Made by a program: the position numbers and the translations under genes
In this document: in pieces, positions 11,401 to 23,698 of the stretch
Layout of the letters: each line of letters starts with the position of its first letter
How positions within the stretch are numbered: position 1 is the stretch's first letter
DNA from: Tiliqua scincoides
Taxonomy: Eukaryota > Chordata > Lepidosauria > Squamata > Scincidae
Assembly: GCF_035046505.1 (NCBI RefSeq)
Contig: NC_089827.1
Location: 61,260,856-61,324,855 of the forward strand
Reading direction: 5' to 3'
Length of the DNA stretch: 64,000 bases
Notes under the pieces: model-generated
Databases searched by the model: none
What the model was told of the DNA's origin: nothing
What the model saw: only the letters and a program-made list of their open reading frames with translations

Positions 11401-12370
11401 AGGCTCCTAAAACTTAAACTCTATACTTAACCTTAAAGGGACCGCGCAGGGAACAAGCCAGGGGAGGCAGCTACTTTATCTGGCTCCTTCCTCGCCAGCA
11501 CTTTCAGTACAACCGAAAGTGTGGTGCACACGGAGAGTTCCCAGCATGACCCCAACACTTCCTGTTTTGTCAAGAGGATCATGCTGGGAGGAGCTGAGGA
11601 ACAAGGAATGTAGCTGCTGCCTTTATATTTTTCTCATTTGGGGGTGGGGCACAAGACAGTGTTGGAGGAGCTGAATTGCTTGCTAGTAAGCCTGTGGGGT
11701 AACACAAGACTTTACCCCCTGAAAGCACTGGCACAGAGAAACATCCAAACATTGGTGTGTCATCACATTGATTGCTGACCACGGTTTGAATGAAAAACAT
11801 TTCCCTTCTTCCTTCTAAGTAAAGAGTTTCCTTTTCATGCTGAAGGAGGAGACGACAGGGCTTCTCCTTAACAGAAATGCTGCCAGCACCTTGGGAGAGC
11901 TTGTTGTTGCCCTCCGCTCCCCACTGCCAAAGCTAAACACTCCACTCTGGGAGAAGAGGAATGGGCCGGCAGTGGTGGGCGCTTTGTGCTCTAGCCTTTG
12001 CAAGCGTTTGATTCACTTGCCCAGGTTCTGTGAATACATTTGTGCTTATTATGAAGGATTCTGCTTGCAAGCATCCAAAGTAGGAGGGGGTCCTCGATAT
12101 TTCAAGATCTCCTGGCCAAAGGCTCACAACATCTTTAGCTAAACTGTAATGCAATCTGACAATTAAGAGGTGTTGTGTGGACAAGCTTCAGAGTTTAGGT
12201 TGTGCCAGAGCTTACCAGGGCTCAGCACAGGCTTATCAAATCAATGCAAGATCAATGCAAAGCCCTAGAGTCTGTGTAGGAAGGAGAAGGGGAAGCACCC
12301 CAGCACAAGTTCAGAGTGCATTTCCCTCAGCCCTGTGTCCAGAGAGGGAGATCCTCTAGTAGAGGAAGAA
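8452..12370. other. Repeat-bearing spacer without a recognised gene
   Basis: I found no splice-flanked exon with a recognisable domain on either strand. Open frames near 10.6-11.1 kb and 11.8-12.1 kb have no family likeness and occur in GC-rich, repeat-like sequence. A SINE-like piece is listed separately. A short inverted-repeat relic (CAGGGTGGCCAACC to GGTTGGCAAGTCTG) sits at about 10424-10549. Confidence 0.45.
9993..10155 (-). repeat. tRNA-derived SINE-like fragment
   Basis: Read on the minus strand, the end GCTCAGTGGCAGGGCTC and the box-B-like segment around AGTTCAAGTCC look like a tRNA-type SINE head. The rest carries the phrase GACCATTGGTCCATCT. A partial second copy of the same phrase lies near 10382-10402. 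Family assignment is uncertain. Confidence 0.5.
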
Positions 12371-12525
12371 TGGTTGGCAACCTTCAGTCTCAAAAGACTA
12401 TGGTATAAGCCTACAGCACCTGGTATTCCCAGGCAGTCTCCCATCCAAGTACTAACCAGACCTGACCCTGCTTAGCTTCTGAGATCAGATGAGATCAGGC
12501 ATGTGCAGGGTAACAAGGCTTTCCA
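12371..12525 (-). mobile_element. 5S rRNA-derived SINE with LINE tail
   Basis: On the minus strand about 12409-12522 matches vertebrate 5S rRNA almost end to end, including GCTAAGCAGGGTC, TTAGTACTTGGATGGGAGAC and TACCAGGTGCTGTAGGC. It therefore carries the internal pol III promoter region. The head is followed by a tail (12371-12408) matching the 3' end of the LINE at 1-1018, including the hairpin stem AGTCT/AGACT with loop TTTG. It is a SINE and not a functional 5S gene, because the 5' end is altered and a LINE tail is fused to it. Confidence 0.9.
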
Positions 12526-12713
12526 TGTACAGGGTGCGGTTTCCAGAAAGTCCAGCTGTGAATACCAATGTCCATTTATAAGAGATCATTTCTAAAACAT
12601 CTATTCCAATTCAGAATGAAGACCAGGCTCATCTGAAACTCAGAAATTCAGATGAGAATTTGGGAAGCATCCCTAGAATCCAAGGAAGCACTGGAGTGCT
12701 GGCTGCCCCTCAC

Positions 12714-12848
12714 CTTCTTAGGATCCACCATGCCTATCCAGACATCCTTGGTGTCATCAAAATTGTAAATATAACGGGCTGCTGCACAGGCTTCTTTCTG
12801 GTTATGGAAGGAGGCAAGGCGAGCACCCGGGGTACTCGTGCACTTTTG
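12714..12848 (-). CDS. Isolated C-type-lectin-like domain exon
   Basis: A 135-base segment (45 codons, phase 0 at both ends) lies between an acceptor (TTCTTCTGCAG) and a donor (AAGAAG then GTGAGG). The peptide contains GARLASFHNQKEA and DVWIGMVDPKK, the pattern of the first half of a C-type lectin carbohydrate-recognition domain (LAS-[IF]-H and VWIG[LM]-DP). Secreted lectins of the REG, eggshell-lectin and snake C-type-lectin types look alike here. No other exon of the domain (with the WND or EPN region) was found in the window, so this is either one exon of a gene with large introns or a relic. No stop is present in the exon. Confidence 0.55.
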
Positions 12849-13042
12849 CTGCAGAAGAACACAAGAAAGAGAGCCAGTCATTCCACTGGCTGCACCAACC
12901 TCCAAGCACGGTCCCAGCTGCACCTTTTGACTCTATTCCAGTGGTGTACGAATGGGGGGAGAGTGTCAGGGGCCTTGGGCCCCAGGCACCACACTGTAGG
13001 GCTGCGGTCTGCCCCCCATGCACCCAATATGGCAGCTGTGGC

Positions 13043-13219
13043 TGAGGGGGTGACATGGCGGCAGCAGCATGCAACCCTAGCTGCAGCTGAGCCTGCCCCA
13101 CAGCATGCCACTGGGTGATGGGGGGAGCCAGCCAGCCCGTTGAGGGGGCAACATGGTGGCAGAGGGCAACCCTGGCTGTAGCCAGGGCAGTCGCGCACCA
13201 CCGGGTGATAGGGGGAGCC
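13043..13219 (+). repeat. Imperfect tandem repeat, about two units
   Basis: A GC-rich unit starting TGAGGGGGTGACATGG (13043-13140) is repeated with changes at 13141-13219 (TGAGGGGGCAACATGG). Both units end GGTGAT(A/G)GGGGGAGCC. Confidence 0.6.
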
Positions 13220-13540
13220 CATTTCCCTGTGCCCCTGTCTGACTTCCTCCCTCCCCCTCCCTCCACTTGCCTCTCAGACAGCAGTGGGCAAGCTGAAAGC
13301 TGAGCTGCCCACCCTCTCCTTGCTGTGGAGCGCATCAACAACTGGCAGGGTGGAGGGGAGAGGACAGGAGCCAACAAGGACTGAGACCAATGCCCCCTCC
13401 CAGTTCAGCCACTCTCCCTGGTCTCCCATACGCTTGCTAGGATCGATGAGCTCAGAGGCCTGGGTCCGCTTGTGCTCGCTCTCCAGGTCGCTGGGATCCT
13501 TGAATTGTTAACTGCTAACTGCCTTAACTGTTTTAAAAAC

Positions 13541-13570
13541 TCCCCTCCCTCCCTCCCTCCCTCCCTCCCT
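13541..13570 (+). repeat. (CCCT)n microsatellite
   Basis: A run of CCCT/CTCC units of about 30 bp. Confidence 0.9.
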
Positions 13571-13668
13571 GCTGGGTCTAGTCACCAGGCTTGAGGGGGA
13601 GAGGAGGATGCAACTGCCCTCCCTGCTACTCAACTGCCAGTGCCTGTTTTACTGCCATAGCAGCACTT

Positions 13669-13758
13669 TTACAGCCCATTCCTATGCACATCTACTCCAA
13701 TGTCCCATTATAGTCAGTGCGGCTTGCTCCCAGGTAAGTGTGCATAGGATTGCAGCCT
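13669..13758. repeat. Foldback repeat copy (CCTATGCA family)
   Basis: The left arm is CCTATGCACATCTACTCC and the right arm is GTAAGTGTGCATAGGATTG. It belongs to the family dense at 40-46.6 kb. Confidence 0.65.
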
Positions 13759-14589
13759 TAGGGCCTGATCCTATCAGGCCTCGCACCAGCACTCCTCTGG
13801 TTCCGCTGGCCCAAATGTCATGAAAAGTGCTGCAAGGCACTGTAGGTCGCACTGCTAATGCAGTGAGGAACCACATCTTACATCAGCATCTGAAAAGGAC
13901 AGGCGCTCCTTGAAGTAACCATAACAAGCTCCTTCAAACTTCGTCCAGTTCCTTGGACATAGTATGGATGATGACGCACCTGCATGAGATGGAGAGCGAT
14001 GACACAAAGCAGGGTTAAATGAATCAAAACGAGTTGCTGCTGGTTATTCTCTTGATGAGTTTGAAAAGTTTAACCTGTTGGAATCAAGTACTGTACCGAC
14101 TTCCCAGCATGCTCAAGGAGAAGTGGGAGAAGTAAAGGTAGAGAATGACAACAGACGGCAAAGCTTAAGGACTGCCAAAGTATCTGGTCAAAGTGGCGAC
14201 TGGTGACCTGGCCTTTCACTCTTGCATTGCACAGATATGGCAGATACTGGGGGAGTCTATGTTGCAGTAACAACCCTCAATTACACTCATTCCAACTGCT
14301 AAAAACTAGAAACTCCCAGCTGTCTTTGGAGATTGTAGTTCTAACTAACTGAAACTAGAAGCAACTAAGCATCTTCAGATATCCTAGTTCTAACTATTCA
14401 AAACTATCAACTACGAGGTGTTTTTTTTTACAGTACTTTCTAGTTTTTCCTAGTTAGAACTCAGATCTCCCCTGACAGTTAGACTAGAATTTGTCTAATA
14501 GACAGTTTTGACTAGAATGTCCAAGGGCAGTAAGAAGTTTTGAGTAATTAGAACTAGTTCTATGAACTTTGGGTTTTTAATGTAACATC

Positions 14590-15107
14590 TACATAATATA
14601 GTTTTGTTTTTAAAATGTACCTCACCTTATCCTCTTAAAAAAAAGTAAGGTAGCCAAGGCAGCTTACAATAATAATTAAAACACAATAAAATCCAGTAAA
14701 ACTAATAATAGAGAAAATTACAATAAAATCACAGTGCAGAGAGGGGCTGTAACAAAATCCAAATTGAAAAAGAAAAAACCAACCAAAAACACAAAAATTG
14801 GGAGAAATCTTGATGAAATAAAAGGTCTCCAGCCCCATTAGAAGGACAGAAAGGAGAGGGCCATTCTTAGCTCTGTTGGGGGGGGCGTGTTTCAGGGTTG
14901 GGGCACCACCATGGAGAAGGCCCTCCCCCTTCCTACCAAACATGCTTCAGATAGCTGTGGCACAAACAGGACATGAGAGCTGCCAAATTAGCTCAGAGGC
15001 TGGGCTGTCTCATACGGGAGCAGGCAGTCTTTCAACTCAATGGACCCTGGGCTACAAAGGGCTTTAAAGATCATCACCAACATCTTGAATTGAGCCTGGA
15101 AACAGCC
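14590..15107 (-). mobile_element. L2-clade LINE 3' end, diverged
   Basis: It is related to the better-preserved L2 tail at 17581-18105. Both share the segment over GAAGGCCCT and the 3' untranslated part ending in a GCTGCCTTGGCTACC-like motif on the minus strand. It is too diverged to read a continuous protein. Confidence 0.55.
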
Positions 15108-15112
15108 AATTC

Positions 15113-15289
15113 AGGGCCCAATCCTATCCAACTTTCCAGCACCGGTGCAGCTGCAATGCAGCTCCAAGGGAACAAATGTTCCCATGCCTTGAGGATGCCT
15201 CTGGGAACTGTCCCTCCACCATAGGTTGCAGTGCATGCCCCATTGGCACTGCTGCACCGGCCCTGGAAAACTGGATAGGATTGGACCCT
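15113..15289. repeat. Foldback repeat, GGGCCCAATCCTATCC family
   Basis: The left arm GGGCCCAATCCTATCCAACT mirrors the right arm ACTGGATAGGATTGGACCC. The inner parts CACCGGTGCAGC and GCTGCACCGG also pair. It is the most regular of the three copies listed. Confidence 0.7.
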
Positions 15290-17580
15290 CAGTCATCTGA
15301 CCAGTGGCTCAACAAAGTCAAACCATATTTTAGCTCAGTTGTGGAGCCACACCAGTAGAAATCACTAGTTTTTGTTTCAAGATCCTTGGAAGCACTGCTT
15401 TTGAAAATGCCTGGCTCCCCCATTGATTTGTTATCTTCGCTGCTGGGTGACCATCCTCTGTGTTGTGTGGGCTGATTGCTGATTGATGGGCATTACAAAT
15501 TGCTATTTTGCAATGTGAGCAAATGATTGAGCGTGTTCCCTTAGATGACCTGGAAGTCCTTCTCTCTTGCTTTAAGCTTGTGAGAGCTGCAGAAAAAGTT
15601 TGTAGTGGTTTGAATTTGGAGAAGGGCAGAGAGTGGGAGCTTTGTGCTGATAAAGGGCCCGATCCTATTGGGCCCGTGCCAGCCCAACACTGGTGCACAG
15701 TGTCACAAAGGTGCCATAAGGCATGCTTGCGACAGTCTTTGCCGGTCCAGTGCCAGAGGTGGCTCAGCATAAACCCTTGCTGAGCCAGCACTAGGCAGAG
15801 GACGGGACCACTACCCGGAGCTCTAACTGAGTTCTGGGCAGTGGAGTGGATAGGGGAGGTTGGAGGGAATCTGGCCAGGGCGGAGGCATTTTGGGGTGGG
15901 GGAAGGTGTGGTAGGGAGAGGGAGCAGGGCAGGAGAGGGGCGGAAATGGCAGCAGGCTCTGCCACCATGTCCTAACCCCCAGCCTCAGAGACCTGACATA
16001 GGTCTCCTCGAATCTGTGCCCTCTCAATAGCAGGCACAGATCTGAGCAGACCCATTAGGGTCGCCTGGGGATTACACGAGATAAGGAAGCCTAAGCTGCC
16101 TTACCCCAAGTAGCCCCAGAGCTCCTTCCCAGCCCCATGGGATGCAGTGGTAGCCATTTTGATGCCACTGCAACCCTGGGCACTGGGAAGCACTGGTTTG
16201 GGCTGCCCATGTACTGACAGAATGATGGAGCATCTAAAGGGAATCTCACGCAACAAAATAATTCAGCGTTTGGAAAAAAGAGAAAAAATAAAAATAAGAG
16301 GAAATTACATACAGTCTCAGTAATATTGACCTGTGTTTGCAGGAAATCCAAGCAGGGCGATCATAAAGAGCAGACAGAGATAATGTCCCACAATTGTGAC
16401 AGTTGTTCTTGAAACCATTGCGACTGTTCGGATTCATAAAACGGGATTCAGGCTCAGCAGAGAAATGGCAGGGAAAAGTCCTCTGCAACTCTGCAACTGA
16501 CTTTGAGGATAATATACCCTTTGTGATGCCGATATCATCCAATCAGAACCATTCCAAATGAAGGACGTAAAATGTCCCTTTGATTGTTTTGATAGAACAG
16601 ATCTTTTCTTGTCAATAACACTATGATGGGTGAGGACAATATGTTAATGGAGGGAAAAGGCTGAGAAGAGGCACTGTGTTCTTAAAATTAATAAATAAAA
16701 TTAGAAGATGTTCTCTCTCTCCCAACAAATCTACACAAACGTATTCCTCCTTAGGAAGATTTCTTCCCTACCATCTCATATTTATACTTACATGGAACTG
16801 AGTCATACAAAGGCTCTAACACTGCGATTTTCAACCTTTTTCATCTCACGGTACCGATAAGATGCTAACATTGTCAAGGCACACCGGGCTGCTGGTGGAA
16901 GGGGGTCATGTCCCCATTTGCCCTACTAATAAATTACCCTCCTCTGCGCTCCCACGGCACACCTGCAGACCATTCATGGCACACCAATGTGCCACAGCAC
17001 ACTGGTTGGAACTGCCTGCTCTATCATGTTATCTAATCTACAGGTCGGAACATTTTTAAGTCATACTTTTGTAGCTTTCAAACATATATTTTGTTTCCAG
17101 ATTCTGACTTCACAGTGCAACTCAGATATATTGATTTCTGCAAACTGTTGTTCTTGGTTTGTATTGTTACACTAAAATTCAAGATCCTTTTCCTTATGAC
17201 AAAATTACACTTTGATTTGGGTCATTCTTCACACCTTCGTTTAACTAAAAAGGACCTCGATTCATCTTACCTATAGATAGATGTAGATATAGTTAGATAC
17301 AGAGAGAGAGAGAGTGGGATGCATTAAGATGATTCAAATTAACAAATATAAACTAGCCACAAAAATAAAAAATGAACTGATAAAAACAGTACAAGACATT
17401 AAACTGAGGCACAGGGAAAATGTGTATATCACTGCAGCCCAGTGGTTTGTTTTTACCACATGTGTGCACCCCACCTACCTACCCACCCCCACCCCCAAAA
17501 AGACTGTTTTTCTTTCTGTGCTTGACTTTACAATAGTTTACACATCTAGCCACCTGTCCTGGAAAATTTAGCCCTAATGA
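15290..17580. other. No gene seen; further GC-rich repeat material
   Basis: Bases 15650-16210 are GC-rich and resemble the material at 4395-4615 (shared phrases around GATCTGTGCC and TACTTAGATC/GAGCAGACC), so both are probably repeat. A short GA microsatellite lies at about 17299-17313. The rest shows nothing I can support. Confidence 0.4.
16820..17017. mobile_element. hAT-like relic
   Basis: The ends CACTGCGATTTTCAACC and GGTTGGAACTGCCTG are inverted relative to each other. The interior (GGCACACC repeated) resembles the element at 29090-29422. Target duplications are no longer clear. Confidence 0.45.
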
Positions 17581-18105
17581 ACATTAATAATAATAATAAC
17601 AACAACAACAACAACAACAACAACAACTTTATTTTTACCCCACCTTTCTCCCCGAAGGGACTCAAGGCGGCTTACAACAGGTTAAAAACATAATTTAAAA
17701 CAAATAAAAACATATTAACACATATCATAAAAACAGCAGTCAGATAAAAAAAATAGGTAAAAAGAGCATAGAGCAGCAGCAAATCATAAAAGAATCAGGC
17801 CTGTAAAAAATATTAAAAGATGTTAAAAAGATGTTAAAAAGGCCGAGAACTCAGAAGGCTTGTTTAAACAGAAGGGTCTTCAGGCCTCGCTGAAAGGTCT
17901 CAAGAGAGGGAGCCATTCTTAAGTCAAGGGGAAGGGAGTTCCATAGCGTTGGTGCCACTACTGAGAAGGCCCTATTTCTTGCCGCCGCCCCACATACCTC
18001 CCTAGACGGCGGCACTTGTAAAAAGGCCTTCTCTGATGACCCAAGAGGACGAGCCGGATTGTATGGGAGTAGGTGATCTCTAAGATACCCTGGCCCACAG
18101 CAGCA
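17581..18105 (-). mobile_element. L2-clade LINE 3' end with microsatellite tail
   Basis: On the minus strand the 5' part encodes a typical L2-type C-terminus, with KAFLQVPPSREV, AFSVVAPTLWNSLPLDLR and SLETFQRGLKTLLFKQAF, then a stop. A 3' untranslated region follows, and the element ends in (TTG)n(TTA)n (17581-17628 on the plus strand). It is strongly 5'-truncated, as is usual. Confidence 0.8.
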
Positions 18106-21100
18106 TTATCAGTTCCCTACCAAAAAGAGCAGCAATGAAAGTGACAAACAAGCTTTCTCTAACTTCAGCAGAATGTACAAGTCCCTCACTGCAGAGGCAA
18201 AATTGACAAGGGATCTCTGGACTGGTTTATTTGACAAGGCTGACTGCTGTTCTTTGCAGATTTTCAGGTGGAGGCAAGATGCTTCCCGAATCTTTTTTAA
18301 AGCTAGAGAAGTGTGGGCAAAGGCTGCAAAGAGCAGTGGTGAAACAAACAGCCCCCCTAGCAATTCCTCCTGACCTTTAGCAAGTCAGGACTCCCTGACA
18401 GGCCCCTTCACTGTTGAAGTGAAACTGATAATGGGTAAAAGTGGGTGGAAACAATTTTGAATTTCAATGTTTTTTCAGTTAGAAGTGCAGAAAGTAGTGT
18501 TATGTGTTTTTATTCCAAAGGGCTCACTTTTATAAATTATAAATAATAAGTGCTTTAGAAGTGACTAAGTAGGTGATATAGGTGGTACGGTGTCAACGGA
18601 TGCAGCCACATGCATGTAGAGATGTTAGAGAATAATTTTTATATATTTGCAGATTTGGGGGCGTTTTTGTTTATTTTTTTACAAAAATGAGAAATGCAAA
18701 AAGTGGTGCTATGTGTTTTCATTTTGTGATCACACACATTAAAAAAAAAAACCCACCTCTAATAATGGAGTGAGGGGAAAACTTTTTTTCAGTTAAAAAT
18801 GCTGCTGCCATTTCCACCCGAAGCCTGTATTCAAACGGATTGGGAACAGATATGTCTTGATTTGACACATTTATTATATGAACCTAAAGAAAAACTAGGG
18901 ACCCAATCCAGACCACTACTTCCTCCTCTGCCATAAACACTAATGAAACAGACAAGAACAAGTGTACAGACTGATGTGTACACAGAAATCAATGGAAAGA
19001 AATAAACTGGGACAGAATGCTAGGATCATGCAGAAAAAAACACAATGTTCAGTTTTGAAAAACTCAGCATCAGAAAGTGTGAAAAACTAGCAAAAGGAGA
19101 AAGATCAGATACCAGAAACAACAAAAAAACATTAGGTATGAGTATAAAAAAGGTAATGAATACCACAAGATGCAGGGCTGAGCTGAACAAAGGCTTTGTG
19201 CAGCTTTAATTGCTAGTCCTTTAGAAAGAGGCTAAAATAAATATGACCTTAAAACCAGGAAAAGATCAATGATTAGAATAATCCAATCATCCATTCAACA
19301 TTCTGGCAGCAACACAAAGGCTTAATATGTGGATACATATATAATACGGATACAACAAGATGGGCAACCTAATCCAATGCAACTCCCCACATGGCCACAC
19401 AGCTGTGTCAACATGGTGCACACTGCATCCTGCAGAGGGTTCAGCCTCTGGAGGCCTCCTTGGTGTAAGGTTACATTTCTTTCCTTGCCCTGTCTTAAGC
19501 CCGTCCTAACCTGCTGGATCTATTTGGATAGATGCCAGCAGTATCACAGGTACGTCCCCATGGATGTGGGTGTCTGGGATCCCGCCCAGGGCTCCAATTG
19601 CTGGGGCACCCGAAACAGGCAAGCTCTCTGCCAGCAGGCTATCCCACTGTGGAAGTAACAGCGACGCAGAGACTCCCCACCTCCCCACCAACAGGGATGA
19701 CCACAAGGAGAGTGCGCCACGCCTGGCAGCGGCTTACCCCCATGGTCCGCCTGCCGGAGGAACAAGGACTGCTGTGGCAACAGCAAGAAAGGCGGTGGGG
19801 CAACCAACTCCACATAGACCTGGCAATAGGCGTGGGTGCCCCACCCCTCCTTCCTTGATCGCAGATGGGCCAGTCCCTCTGTGATCCAAAGAGAAGCCCA
19901 GGCAACTGACATCTGGGGCAACTGACCCCAGGGTAGTAGAGCCACTGTCACCAGGCACCTGAGGGGGCGGAAGCAGCAAGTGCGTGCAGGATCAGGGGGC
20001 TGGCAGGATGGCAGGTCAGGCTTTTGCAGCCCAGCTGGAAGGGGAAGAGATGCTGTATGTAACCCCAAGCTAGCTGATGATGAGGGTAGTCTGGAGGAGG
20101 TTGGCTATCAGATAAGATGCTGGCCAGCCAGTGAACCTGAGCAAGGCTGCTGGTAGGGAGGAGGACCAGTGGGTGATGGCGCCCCTCTCCTCCTACTCAT
20201 CCTCCAGGCTTCTGGACACCTTGGCGTGCTGGGAGACAGGCGGAAGCCCGGCCACAACCTTCTCCGGCTTCAGCTGCAACGTGATGCCCAACAGCAGTTG
20301 CCCTGGAGGTGGCCTTCCCTCCCCCAGGATATTGGCATGCACCACTGCCACTGATACTGCCCCCTTCCCAGCCCCAACCCACTCTCCTCCCTGCCCCCAT
20401 TGCCACCTTTTCCCCTCTCCCACCCCTTGCACTGAGTTACCAGCACCAGCAGGCACCCTCTGGCTTCTGGTGTGAGGAGCTCACCACTTGCACACAGACT
20501 AGAGTGTCATGTTATGCTACAGCCATAAAGGGCCTTATGCTGCCAGTTCTAACTCACTGACTGGCAGCTAAATGCATGCACTAACTCCATTGGAAAGCAC
20601 TGCACTCACATCATGCGTAGTGATATGAAGTACCTGTCGGCAAAGTTCTATCTGCAGTGGCCCATTCAAATGCAAATCATCATTTGGCACCACAGAAAAG
20701 AGATGAACATGCATGTGTGAGCCAGTCCTAATTCTTTTTCCCTACCAAAGAATAGAACTGGATCAGCCCTTAAGATTTATGATATGGCCCTTTTCCTACC
20801 ACCCACCCAAGACAGATCCCTTTGCTTTCTTCCATACCATTAAATGGCTGCTGTTCATCCATTTCTTCTTCCCCCACATCCAGGCCATTGTTGGGTCCTG
20901 CTGTGATGCTCTTTTAAACTCACCATTTGCCATCCAGTGAAGGTACATGGCCTTGTTCCTGCTCGGATGGTGGGCTCAGGCTGACAAGGCAGCAGCAGGC
21001 CCCAACAACATTTAGCACTTCAGTCATGTTCAGAGCATCCCATATGTATGTTCCTGATGAATTCTTACAAGGTGTTGAGAGGATAATATTGTAGCTGAGA

Positions 21101-23552
21101 ATGGCTTGCCAAGGGTCATCAAGTTAGTTCATGGCAGAGATGGAAACCAAAGAGAGAGACAGGAGCGGGGGGGGGGGCGCAATAGGATGCTGTCCTCGTC
21201 TCTGTATATGTGCAACACTGGGCAGAACTGGCTTAAAAGCATCTCTAGCAAGGGTCAAAATGTGAAGATGCAGGGCTGGGAGCCCTAAAGTCGCATCACT
21301 GCAGGCTCTTTTATTCTTTGCACACAGAATACCATGTTTCCAAAAGGGCAGGTGGTGACCTTTGTATGCTTCCTGAAGCATGACTCGCCATGGCAAAGCT
21401 ACAAATGGCTTTTGCAAAGAAATAAATGTGTAGGAAAGGAACATGGAAGACCTCATAAGGAAACAATTGGCCAAGTTGTTCCTCATAAGGAAACAATGGC
21501 CAAAATGGGGCGGGGGGGGGAATCAGGTGCAGGGATTCTGCATAGTGGCCAATGACACAGTTATGTGATGTGACTGGGAGAGGACATTGGAGGCTGGGGG
21601 TGAAAGGGCCAAAAGAATTTCGTTTAGTGCTAAAAAACCAAACAAGTCCAACTGGGGCTGGACTTGAAATAATTTGCTTTATTTCAGAGGAAATTCTATG
21701 GCTAAGACTCACCCACAATGGAGCTCTGGGGAAAGCAACCAGGAGGACGGGAGGGGGAAGCTTCTTAGTAGAAGAGGTAGAGCAAAGAGGAGGAAATGGG
21801 GGAAGGAGGATGTAGGGAGATTAGATGGATGTCTCAGAAGAACTCAGGGGAAGGAAGTGGAGGTTTTACAGTACCGTGAAAAAGGGAGAATGGGAAGAAA
21901 ATGAGGGGATTAGTAGGGTGGAAAAAGATTCTTTGGGTTTAGGCCATGGCTGAGAAGTACATCTCTGTTGCCTGAATTGAAGGCTACGTGCAAGGGGTAG
22001 GCCCATGAACAGGCCACAAACACACTTCACCCACTCGCAGTGGGGGAGCTAGCCTCATTCATCAAACAAAGGTTCCTAACCAGTGTCTCCCACAGGGAGA
22101 TGTAACTAGAATCTCCACTGGGAAGGCCCTAGTTGGATCTTTCCCAACGCTCGTGTGGCTTGATTAATTATAAAGATTTGTTTGCTCAGCAGCTGTGGTG
22201 GCACTCAGGGGAAAGAGAGAGAAAGCTAGAAAGGTAAGGGTTGCTGATCCTGGGTGCCAGCTGACACGGTGGATGTCAGGCAGCAGCTGGAACAAGGGGG
22301 ACTCATGGCACGTGCACCAGCATGAGCCACAGGCCACCAACAAGGTAGGAAGATAACCAAAGGGCAAGAACCACCCAGGCATGAAGAACACAAGGTTCAG
22401 GCAGTCAGGGTTTTTATTGATTTTCACCCCCTAGAATCCTAGAATTTTTGGTGGGGTGACTCCATTGGGGTCCTTTTTAGTTGAGGACCCCTCCTGGCTT
22501 CTGCTTTTGTTTTTCCCATGCAGTTGAGGGTGCAGTAACAAGTTGGAGATCTGTTGACCCTTTCCTAGATTAAATCATCAGGCGGAGAGAGACCATTTGA
22601 GGTGCAAAAGCTTCCTTTGTTTTGCAAAAGTTATGTTTCCCAAAACTACCTAGTAGGTGGCTGCGGTGACAAGATACCAAATATGCTGTTCCAGAAAGAT
22701 TTGGAGTCAGATGCCTTCACCTGAATTTGAGGCATAAAAACTCCATGAATTTAAGGAGTAAACAGATCTCCATTCAAATTTAGAATATGCACTCTGTAGC
22801 TCAGTTAAGGAAGGAGAGAGCGATTACATGCATAGCTGGATGAAAAGTGTGGCATTCCCAGCCCGTGTATCTGTACCTTCTTGCCATCAGTCCTGGAAAT
22901 AGCCGCATTAGTGGTTTACCCTTGCTCTCCAGACAGGCATCTAGCAACACACACACATGCTCAAATTTGCACCTCCTGCATACCTTGAATTAAAAGGAAT
23001 TAAACAGAAATAAAATAATTATAATTGGAGTAATTGCTATGTCGAAGCAGCTTAACCCTTTCCTCCTGCAATCTCTCATTCCGAGCTGCTTAACCCAGTT
23101 TGTTGCGGCAAACATGTGGCTGGAACCATCAGCTAAGGGGAAAGTGAAGGGGGTTGCAGGGGACAAGAGATGCTTGGGGAGATGGGTTGAGCCTCTCCTC
23201 CCTCCTGCCGCTTTTCTGTCACAAATTGCACATCTCTGACACTGCTTTGCAGTGGAGAAGGGGTAACTGGGCTCCCCAGATCTGTATTTGTTGCTGTTTA
23301 TAAATAGAACTCCATTAAGTTATTGCCTTTGAATATGGGTTCATAAGTCATAAGTCTATGAGCCTCACTGTGATGCAATATTAGGACTAGGAGTTAATAG
23401 ATCTGAAAAGCACACCAAAAATAACTTTTTTATTGAGGAACTACAGAACTTCAAGTTCAAACCTGTAATAGGATGCTGTATTGTTTCAAAATCCTACTGC
23501 ACCAGACATGATAGGAGGAAAAAAGCGGTCTCTCTCAAACCACTTTAGTTAA
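18106..23552. other. Long spacer without a recognised gene
   Basis: No recognisable exon was found. About 19330-20520 is GC-rich, with open frames over 100 codons on both strands. They show no known domain, and overlapping open frames on both strands are expected from base composition alone. Poly-A/T and G-rich runs lie at about 18738-18752 and 21168-21178. Confidence 0.4.
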
Positions 23553-23600
23553 ATTTCTGCCCAATGTTGCATATACGCAACAGGTGCCAAATGTGGGCAT
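23553..23600 (-). repeat. Small palindromic element with GTTGCATATATGCAAC core (partial)
   Basis: A partial, reverse-oriented copy of the 67-bp palindromic repeat best seen at 46093-46159. The 16-bp core (23566-23581) has one mismatch. Confidence 0.65.
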
Positions 23601-23605
23601 AAGAA

Positions 23606-23698
23606 CATGCCCCACTGGATCAGGCCATAGGCCCATTTAGTCCAACTTCCTGTATCTCACAGCGGCCCACCACAGGGCACCTGTGGGCTGGGCAAAAA
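23606..23698 (-). mobile_element. CR1-type LINE 3' tip
   Basis: It matches on the minus strand the last 90 bases of the CR1-type tails at 29922-30382 and 48070-48308 (ATACAGGAAG, then TGGCCTGATCCAGTGGGGC). Confidence 0.75.

Noticed and set aside
12409-12522. 5S rRNA gene
   Set aside because: The 5' end is degenerate and a LINE tail is fused to it, with a second chimeric copy at 60605-60740. It is a SINE.
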